NCBI GenBank assembly: GCA_029204225.1
Contig: CM055106.1
Span: 21,337,285 to 21,401,284 of the forward strand
Direction: 5' to 3'
From: Diphasiastrum complanatum
Lineage: Eukaryota > Streptophyta > Lycopodiopsida > Lycopodiales > Lycopodiaceae
DNA: 64,000 nucleotides
This document shows positions 55,850 to 64,000 of the stretch, piece after piece (within the stretch, counting starts at the first letter, position 1; each line of letters opens with the position of its first letter). The translations under genes were made by a program, and so were the position numbers. The notes below the pieces were generated by a model. The model did no database searches. It saw only the letters and a list, made by a program, of their open reading frames with translations, and was not told the origin of the DNA.

Positions 55850-58230
55850 AATTATTATGATCCTTTGAAAGTGAGGTGTTGACTTTTCACTCCAACACGT
55901 GCTTGTGTCAACTTTCTTTAACAAAGACTTCTTCTAGAAAACTATAGTTGTTCTTATCATATTCGCACGAATTATTGCATCATTTTTACAAGTATTGTAG
56001 TTTTATTTTCAAAATTGGTTGAAGAGCTTCTCAAACACTTCTTTAAAGACGATCCTTGTTTGCTAAAATATAGACAAAGAGCACTAGAATCTCATTGTTG
56101 GTATATTGCCTTAGGTGCTTCACAGCATATCACCTCTCAAAAATAGCGGTTCTTCGCATTTAAACATCAACCTTGGAGATTCCAGCTCAAATAAGGTTCC
56201 AAGCCACTGTACAACTCGACTTTCAAAATGGCATTTAAAGACCAATTTTTGATGTATTGTATATATTCCTTGGCTCCTCAAGAATTTAATATCCATTGGC
56301 AAAATTGTTGACCAAGGTAACATTGTTAAATTCAATGCTAAGTGTGTGAGTTCTAATGATGATACTGCTATTCTTTTAAAAATTGGGTATGAGTGCTTGT
56401 ACACCTTGTGTTATTATTCTGTCCTATATTCAAATGAGAAGCCAATTCTCTTTATAGAAATAAAATGTGGTTGTACTGACTTGGACATTTGAATATGAGG
56501 TCCATTTTGTACATGTACCATAATTCCTTGGTCAATGGCCTACAAGTTTTTACTTCATCACCAACTCCTTGGTCAATGGCCTACAAGTTTTTACTTCATG
56601 ACCTAGCAAGTTTTCTTGTGAGTATTGCATTTTTTGTGAGAATGCTAAAATTAAACTTCCCAACAATCATCAAGAACCAAAGGCATTTTAGATCTTGTAA
56701 ACTTTGATATGTGCGACTGCATGTAGACTCCATGATTTGGAGGAGCTACATGGTTTATCACATTTATTGATGGTTATTTGGCAATTATATCTATACAAAA
56801 TAATATATGAAGCTTGTCAATGCATACAAAAATCTATAGCTAAATTTGAAGTTCAAAATAGAAAGAAGTTTAAAGCACTTCAAACTCATGGAAGGGAAAA
56901 GTTCATTTCTATTGAGATGAATGACTATTTCTTGAATTAATGGCAATAAATTTTAATTCACAGCCAATTGTTCTCCTCAACAGAATGACATAATTGAAAT
57001 ATAAGATGGAGCCCTTATAGAAGTTGTCAGCAAAGTTGCCCCCGAAGCTTTGGGCTGTAGCTATAGATACAATGCTAGGTGCATGTCCAACATAGAGGAT
57101 TTGGAATAATCTAAAAAATTAAGATATAGATTTTTAATAACATTTTTAAATTTGTGCATATTCTAAATTAATCAATTTAAAACAAAATCATTAAACATAA
57201 AAACACTAAAATCAACAAGAAACGATTATTATACTAATTTGCAAAAAGTATTTAATAACAAATATTTTAAAATATTAAAACTTCTTTGTTTGAAAGAGCT
57301 TGTTTAAAAATAATAATTTCTTATAGATATAATATAAACTCAAATCAAAATTCATTAAAGATTTTATTTTTTAAAAATGATAATTTGTAGATATTCACAA
57401 AGGTCAGCAAAATATAAACACTCATATATATTCAATCTGATTACTATTTTAAATAAAATTATTTTATAGATCTAATTAATATGACTTTTAGAAATATTAC
57501 AATTTTTTATGAAAAAAGTCTTATTGTTAATATCATAATTTAAAATTGGTCATCCTATTAATATATTTTAAGATTTTGAAAATAGAATGAATTCTATTTA
57601 TATTCATTAATTGTTTGAGAATATGGTTTTAAATAAATATTAAACTATAATTTTGCAATAACATTCTTCAAAATATTATTATGATCATTTAATATTTATC
57701 ATCAAAACATTCATCATTTGGCAGTTGTAATCTCATATAAACATTCACCAAAATATTTTACTAAAAATATTACTTTACTTTGAAGATTAAAATTCAGACA
57801 TTTTCAAACATTTCAAATAAAAAATACGATTAAATTTTTTTAGCTAATTTAAAAATTTCAAGACAAAAGTGTGAGATTCAAACAAAATTTGTATAGTAAT
57901 AAGATAATCATGTATACTATATCCAAAAATTATCAAGATCATTAATGTCTTTTGTTTGTCTAGAGTAGCCTCAGTAGAGGCAGTGGCAACGTCTTGCACA
58001 ATTTATTCTGCAGTTAAAATATTATAATCTTGGACTAAGACCTTTGTAAATTCTCTGTGTCACCAACTTTCTTACTAGCGGGATGTTGTAATTCTTTCGA
58101 CAAAGGAATTATAGAGTCTTCATTGTTTGATGATTTTTCTACCTTTGTTAATTCATGACAAAATAGAAAGAGATTTCATTCGTATTTTTACAGATTTTAA
58201 TAAGATAAAATCTAAATCTACAACAATAAT
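55850..58230. other. AT-rich intergenic DNA
   Basis: No gene recognised. 57100-57960 is extremely AT-rich and stop-dense in every frame. Confidence 0.5.
56525..56603. repeat. Tandem duplication of about 42 bp
   Basis: CCTTGGTCAATGGCCTACAA...TTTACTTCATCACCAACT is repeated head to tail; the second copy diverges at its end. Confidence 0.85.
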
Positions 58231-58279
58231 ATGTCTATCTTTTTTACAGCATATGTGTTGGTGATGCCGCTACCCCTAA

Positions 58280-59210
58280 ACAAATCCAATACCCAATCTG
58301 CAGGGTGCAATCAATTCATCTTCCTTCTTGATCAAACAAGCATCACCAACAAACTCCACATTGAATTCCTTGTCAAGCATTTGACTCGCACTAAGAAGAC
58401 TCTTAGTGATAGATGGAGTAAACAAAACATCCTGCAAATTCATGTTCCTATCAATAGAGAGGGAAATAAGAAATGTGCTAATCTCTTTGATGCACACTCA
58501 CCACCATTGGCCGTGTAGGTCACCTTTTTGTCACCTTCAAATGCCATCAATAATACATAATACTCCTCATGAAATGTCATATTTGATATAGCTCCACTAT
58601 GAATCCACCAAGGATCAATATCTCCATGATTAGACATAACAAAAGCATTATTTGACAATTGTTCATCAACACCATCTTTATCAAGAGTTAGATTGGTTTG
58701 CTTCTCACCTTGATCTCTTTTCATCTTGAAACAATCACTAACAAAATGTCTTTTGACTCCACAATGAAAACATTTTAGCTTGGATCTGTCTTTCTTCTTG
58801 CAAACAAAAGTAGAAGGCTCACCTTCATCTTGCCCTTTTGACCATTTGCCTTTGCCCTTGCCTTTGAACTTGTCTTTAATGAACATTGCTTCCTCCTCTC
58901 CAACTTGAGATGTAGAAGATGCTTCTCCTCTTGCTTTGAGTCTAAACTCTTCAGCCACCAAGACTTCTTGCAAGTCCTCCATACTTGGAAATTTCTTTTG
59001 AATAGCAAAGCTTTGCACCAAGTTAGCATGATCATCCAACAAGCCATTAAGAATAACTTGAACAAGCTCCACATCCTTAATGCTTTCACTAATACATGCT
59101 AATTCATCATTCAAAGCTCTAACTTTCAAAACATGAGCACTTTCATCCTTATTTTGAAAATTTTGAAAATTTTGCCTCCTTATGGTTAGAATCCTAGATG
59201 TAGACTTGCA
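58280..59210 (-). pseudogene. Copia gag, protease and pre-integrase remnant
   Basis: KVRALNDELACISES and LVQVILNGLLDDHANLVQS match the 27.4-kb gag. CCHC knuckle CFHCGVKRHFVSDC follows. The protease reads HSGAISNMTFH, with the catalytic Asp changed to His. Next comes DVLFTPSITKSLLSASQMLD after a frameshift. The N-terminus of gag is cut at 59210. Confidence 0.8.
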
Positions 59211-59490
59211 TGTACAGTATATTTTTGACGACACTTGCTATACTCAGGGGCATGTCTAGAGTTTGTCAGTCTTTTAGCCCATGTTGGGCCTATTAGTTAG
59301 ACAAGTGTCTATATCTCAATGTGTTGACACTTGTCGAGCCCATGCATATTGGGGCTTTTACTATATGTACAGTTTTCTCATTGTAATCAATAACTTTTGT
59401 TGTGCCATCTATGAGAGCCTGTGAGGAGTGGCTATGGTGATTGTGTGATGTGATCTGCATACTGCACTAGATTCTATCGTAATTTCAACT
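59211..59490 (+). repeat. Left LTR (5'-truncated)
   Basis: Begins abruptly inside the gag of the host copia and ends TTTCAACT before the PBS. Confidence 0.8.
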
Positions 59491-62298
59491 TGGTATCAGA
59501 GCGGCAGGGTGATGCAGGTATGCATGATCCGGTGGAGCTATGGGATAGCGTCTTTCACCAAGAGAAATAGCACTCAGAGCGTCTCAGGAAAGAGGACTCC
59601 ATACGGGGTACTGGCAGTCCGGATGGCAGGAGATAGCAAAGTTCCTTTGATCGGAGCTTCGGGGAAAGATCAGAACGATCGTCGTAGGTGGATTCTAGGG
59701 AGAATTCACGTAGAAACTTGTAGTTTTGGTGGTTTCGGGGAAATCATCGATGGCGGCCTCGTAATTCACTGTGCGGACAGCCATTTGGTGCAATGGGGCC
59801 TGCATGGGTTTGCAAAGAGCAGTGATAGAGAGCCATAACAATTTACAGGGTCAGATTGGATGGAAAACTGAGAAAATTTGAAAAATTTCTAGTTTCGTGG
59901 GGTGTTGGCGGATATTTCGGAAGATCAATTGGTTAGCAGTCAATACCGCAACAATTTCAAAACCTGTAAATTACATAAGGGCACTGGAGGTAGGGCGACA
60001 GTGTAGAAGGAAGCTGCAAGTGGAAGCTCATGAAAAGCCTGAGAAATGCCCAAGATATCCTCTTCTTTCTGACAGCAAGGGTTTACAGTCAAAAAGTGTC
60101 GGATTATTGGCTATAGAAGATCATTTCCAGCACTATAAGTGGTTGAAGAGGGGCATCCTAGTATTGCCAATAGGAGGCCAGATGGTCTTGATCAGCTTTG
60201 CTATCACCACAGAGCAATTTACTTCTCTTGCTATGAAGGTTTCCAGGAGCCAAGGTTTTTAAAGCAAAAAAGATCGTTCTCTCTATATACTAAACGAAAT
60301 CTGAAACTATTGATGGCTACAAAGGGGCACCCTGGGAAGAAACTGTAGCTGCCCGAAGGCCGCAGAAGGCCGTGAGCTCTAGGAGAAGCTTGAACGTTAT
60401 GTCTCAGCCATAGCTATGGAGGAAGTAAGCTAAACAAAGAGGATGAAGGAAGAAGAGCAGAGGAGGAGGAGAAGTCATGCGCACCCAACTGAAATGGGCT
60501 GTAGTGTTTGGGAGTGGCCCGCGTGTCAAAGTACTAAGTTTGTCACTCATGGAGGCTTGTGGCCCTAGGATTTGGCCCTTGCTAGGTCGATGGCATAGAC
60601 CGTAAAGCTCGCGGGCAACATGGATCGTCCGATCATGTTGGGCCATTGGATGGAGGGAGAAGGAGCCCGAAGAGCCATGTGCACCTCTTCTTCAATAAAA
60701 ATTTTCAGTTTGAAATGGAAATTGGACCCGAAGGGCATGAAAGCCCATTCTTAATTAAAAATCTTCAAAACGAAGAAACAAATCATTTTGCAAGCTATTT
60801 TTGGTTTTGGGCCTAACCTTGGCTAGAGGGCACCTATTTTGGCCATACTTGGGCCAAAGGGACCCCTAAAATTAGCTGCTCAGAGCTAGCGGATAGAGCG
60901 ACGTCACAAAGTAGAGAGAAATGTGTTTCGGGATGTTTTTGTCACCATTCTATTGAGTGAAGTGCAGGTGACCATGTGATGGGCTACATTCGCTATTTAC
61001 CGTAGGGCCAAATTTGGGGTAATTTTTGGCTGGTGAAGCCTGCTACGGGGCAGTACAATGAGGCATTATCGCTTCAGAGTCATTATTACTTACTCTTGAT
61101 AGGATAACAGGGTGTTTGGAAGTGGTAAATGCGGTATGGGGGCGAATGGCCTATTAATGGGTAATGGATACTTGGTGATTAGATGGTATAGGGTACAGGG
61201 TTCTGGAGCTATCCTACCTGATATGCTATGGATCCTGGGTGAGTTGTTCATCACGATAGTGGATCTAGTTTGTATTTGTTTTGGCTTGGATTGACATGAT
61301 GGATGTGTTGGTGAGATAGGCTCCTTGGTGGGAGGCCTATATACTGGTCAAATCAGAGTTGGCAACGTCAAGCATGGGAAGTTGAGCCTACATGGGATGT
61401 AGGAGAGGAAAATCATCATCAGTATCTTTGGGAGATGGGCGAGCTACTCAAGTATAGCCTATGGTGAGTTTTGCGTACATTCATTCATTGAGTCTTTGAT
61501 AGACTCTTGTGCTTGGAGCATGGGGAATGGATGGGGATCAGCTTTCAGGACCTATTGGATAGATGGATATGCTTGGACATGAGGGCATTTTGGTTACAGG
61601 TGCGGGCCATGGTTGGAAACCTGATTTGGTGACCAGTGGTGTAGCAACGGATTTACAGGTGACAGGTGCTGGTACGACAGGATACCACAGTTTGTGCAAG
61701 CCTAGTCATATATATGATGTATTCGTGTTGGCTTGCATGAATGTGTGCTTGCATGTTACCTTGTCACGAGAGTCTAGATCTGAGTCGGAGTTTTATGTGG
61801 TTGTGCATTTGCTACGTTTGAAACAAAGTAGTCATTTTATGCTCATTGACTTGTCATTGTCTACTAGCTGTCTATTTGGTGAGGGTATAGTCTTATGGTG
61901 GCAGTAAGATTTCCTCAAGTTGAGCCTCAGTCGCTCATTTATGTTAGTTTTACAGGTTTGTGCTTGTAAGTGCCTGATAGGATGTCAGCCTAGCTAGATG
62001 GAGGATGTAAGTCTCATGGTGACAGTGAGATTTTCTCAGTTTGAGCCATGTCGCTCATGTGGTCCACCTGTGTTCAAGTTGCAATGAGGACGAGTTAGTT
62101 GGTCGAGAGTGTGGTAGACTCTCTGTATGTGCATTGTGTTTGCATGATACTTTGTAAGTCAAACCTGGTGGCTTGTTGGTGTGCTTGAGTGTGAGTCAAA
62201 TACAGAGTAGCAGGACATGCATAACATCTTTTGGACACTCCAGACGTTGCTACAAATTATTGTTTTTCACTCTCACATTTGAGCTTAAGGGAGAGAGT

Positions 62299-62770
62299 TA
62301 GAAATAAGGTTGTGATCTGATTCATTAGTATAAGCTCTAAATGTGATGATGTAATTATTGTACAATTTATTTGGTTTACTGTATATGGTTGTGATCGGCA
62401 GGATATGACCCGTTAGGATATATTGATCAGGCACTGATCTCGTAGCCAGCTACTTGGGTTAGCTGAGTAGCCACACGTAGAGAAATTAGCTTGTATAGTA
62501 TATTTTTGACGATCTTGCTATACTCAGGGGCATGTCCTGAGTTTGTCAGTCTTTTAGTCCATGTTGGGCCTATTAGTTAGACATGTGTCTATATTTCAGT
62601 GTGTTGACACTTGTCGAGCCCATGTATGTTGGGGCTTTTACTATATGTACAGTTGTATCTTTGTAATCAATAACTTTTGCTGTGCCATCTATGAGAGCTT
62701 GTGAGGAGTGGCTATGGTGATTGTGTGATGTGAATTGCATAGTGCACTAGATTCTATCAAAATTTCAACT
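62299..62770 (+). repeat. Right LTR (probably full length)
   Basis: From the PPT to AATTTCAACT. The last 279 bp (62492-62770) align with the left LTR; the first part has no counterpart on the left. Confidence 0.6.
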
Positions 62771-63009
62771 TATCATCCACAACCATGAGCAATTTTTGTC
62801 TCCACATTCCAGTAAGTGGTTAAAAAAATTGGCTTACTCCAAGTGATTTGACCTAAAATGGTTCTTGGATCACAAAGATCCAGTTTTTCCCATACTTGAA
62901 AATGCTTGATTTGAAGTAGAAACACCTCAAATCCACATATGGCGCCCTCAAATCCACCTCTAGATTTGGAAAATCCACCAAATTTGACCTACAACCTGCT
63001 TTGATACCA

Positions 63010-63650
63010 TGTGAAAGAATTAGATCCAAAATATACTTGATGGATCACTAAGATCTTGCCCAAATTTGGGTGCACATCTAGATTTATCTATAAGATAGAA
63101 ATAACCACTTTATGCATGTTATAACTTAGAAATAAATGAAGATCTGATCATGTGCACTTAAATACGACTTGGTACTGTCACTGTTTGTACAACAACAATA
63201 GCCTACCGTCCTTCAAACGTGTGGATGCAAGATCAATCATAAAAAACACATTCTACACACTAGAAACCAAGCTATCTTGAGAAATACACAAGAGGTGGAC
63301 TTAGAATCAAAAGAGATGAATTCCTCACATAAAATGAGAATAAAAAAATTATTTATCCACACTGCTACTGTTATTTATAGCTTTCAAAATGCTACTTGGC
63401 CAATTGCCCTAAATTAGCCCTAAAATGAAAAGTTCTTGGTACTTCATCAAAGTCTAGAAATTCTGCAATGTATCTATATTAGCTAATTAGAATGGGTCCA
63501 AATCCGACCTCATCCATTAATTTACTTGCCAAAAATAGTACAAACACTATTTAGACCTTTATTGACAAAAATAAACCTATCTCTAAGTTGAGATTTCATG
63601 TTGGCCTCAAAATCGCCAAATAAATCAACCAAATTAGTTGATAATTTTCA
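63010..63650 (-). repeat. 5' LTR (641 bp)
   Basis: Plus reading starts TGTGAAAGAATT and ends AATTTTCA. Both ends resemble the inverted ends of the LTR at 25800. The PBS at 62998-63009 differs from the standard by one base (GCTTTGATACCA). Confidence 0.75.
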
Positions 63651-63737
63651 TAGTCAATGGGCTTGTGAAAGAGCATGATAAATCTTGTTCAATATTCATT
63701 TTGGACAAGACAATGATAAAGATTTGACTTTTTAAAG

Positions 63738-64000
63738 ATGACACCGTGAAGAATTATTTTGATAAGGCTCTTGTGACATTGGTATGTACACTCCTAGTCT
63801 TTTATCATAAATTTCCTATTTTTGGTTCTGTCTCCTTCAAAATTATTTAACTTCTTAATTATTTTATAGAGTTTCATTCTATGATAAGCATAGAACATAA
63901 TTTTATTTTCTTTTGTCATGCAGAGCTTAAAACAATGTTTGAGAAATGTGGTTATTGTTGTTGCTGAGGGGAAGGATTTGAGTTTTTCTTCCCGTAGCTC
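63738..64000 (+). CDS. Partial gene at right edge, two candidate exons, function unknown
   Basis: A 44-nt exon (63738-63781, DTVKNYFDKALVTL) between TTTTTAAAG and donor GTATGT, then an exon from 63924 after TTTTGTCATGCAG reading SLKQCLRNVVIVVAEGKDLS to the window edge. The 142-bp intron is GT-AG and phases agree. I do not recognise the family. Upstream exons, if any, are hidden or displaced by the copia LTR ending at 63650; the gene continues to the right. Confidence 0.35.

Larger units (their letters stand above)
59211..62770 (+). mobile_element. LTR element without recognisable proteins (LARD-like)
   Basis: Direct repeats 59211-59490 and 62492-62770 are near-identical, with a PBS (TGGTATCAGAGC) at 59491-59502. 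A PPT-like TTAAGGGAGAGAG at about 62286-62298 lies 190 bp before the second repeat, so the true LTR is probably about 470 bp and the left one lacks its 5' part. The 2.8-kb interior has frames up to 121 codons (59897-60262) but no gag, protease, integrase or RT motif. Confidence 0.75.
58231..63650 (-). mobile_element. Truncated copia of the 25800 family, split by an LTR element
   Basis: Minus order: LTR (63650-63010), PBS variant (63009-62998), leader (to 62771), then after the inserted element at 62770-59211, gag and protease (59210-58440) and gag-pre-integrase (to about 58280). It ends near 58231. LTR ends and gag match the element at 25800-31426, now on the opposite strand. Confidence 0.8.

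Noticed and set aside
1-64000. CRISPR array, operon, prokaryotic or phage system
   Set aside because: No evenly spaced identical repeats with unique spacers and no bacterial gene organisation; split genes and LTR elements show plant nuclear DNA.

Overview
The window is nuclear DNA of a land plant. The evidence is a plant-type TMEM208/SND2 gene with GT-AG introns, Ty1/copia elements primed by initiator tRNA-Met, Ty3/gypsy elements (one with a chromodomain, one with a tRNA-Asp primer site), an L1-like LINE, a tRNA-derived repeat, and many long CT/GA microsatellites. The species cannot be read from the sequence. Large introns packed with nested retroelements and an unusual LINE ORF1 would suit a large-genome plant such as a fern, but that is inference. 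More than half of the window is recognisable transposon debris and only two or three host genes are visible.

Left part (1-10 kb): diverged tandem and foldback repeats (0.8-3.3 kb), then a single-exon gene (3962-5824, +) for a 620-residue protein with a repeat-rich N-terminus and an F-box-associated/kelch-like C-terminus but no F-box. About 4 kb of AT-rich DNA without genes follows.

10-18.7 kb: a plus-strand gypsy fragment (tRNA-Asp primer site at 10273), a minus-strand gypsy deletion derivative, and a minus-strand copia element that has lost its reverse transcriptase.

23.5-38.6 kb: the best host gene. Five small exons on the minus strand encode a 174-residue TMEM208/SND2 homologue (ER membrane, SRP-independent protein targeting). 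It spans 14.8 kb. Its last intron (9.2 kb) holds a minus-strand copia (24888-32690), interrupted by a plus-strand copia (25800-31426, two LTRs, 5-bp target duplication), itself interrupted by a 458-bp solo LTR (28172-28629).

38.7-54 kb: a mosaic of truncated elements: two copies of a LINE with a coiled-coil, L1-type ORF1; a chromodomain gypsy integrase; copia elements on both strands; and a 632-bp non-autonomous DNA element with a perfect 8-bp target duplication inside a copia integrase. Boundaries are abrupt and often join coding remnants of different elements.

54-64 kb: microsatellites, a tRNA-derived SINE-like unit, an AT-rich gap, then a copia (minus) interrupted by a large LTR element with no recognisable protein (LARD-like). 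The right edge carries two short candidate exons of an unidentified plus-strand gene. No operon-like co-operation is expected: the host genes are independent and the rest is selfish DNA.
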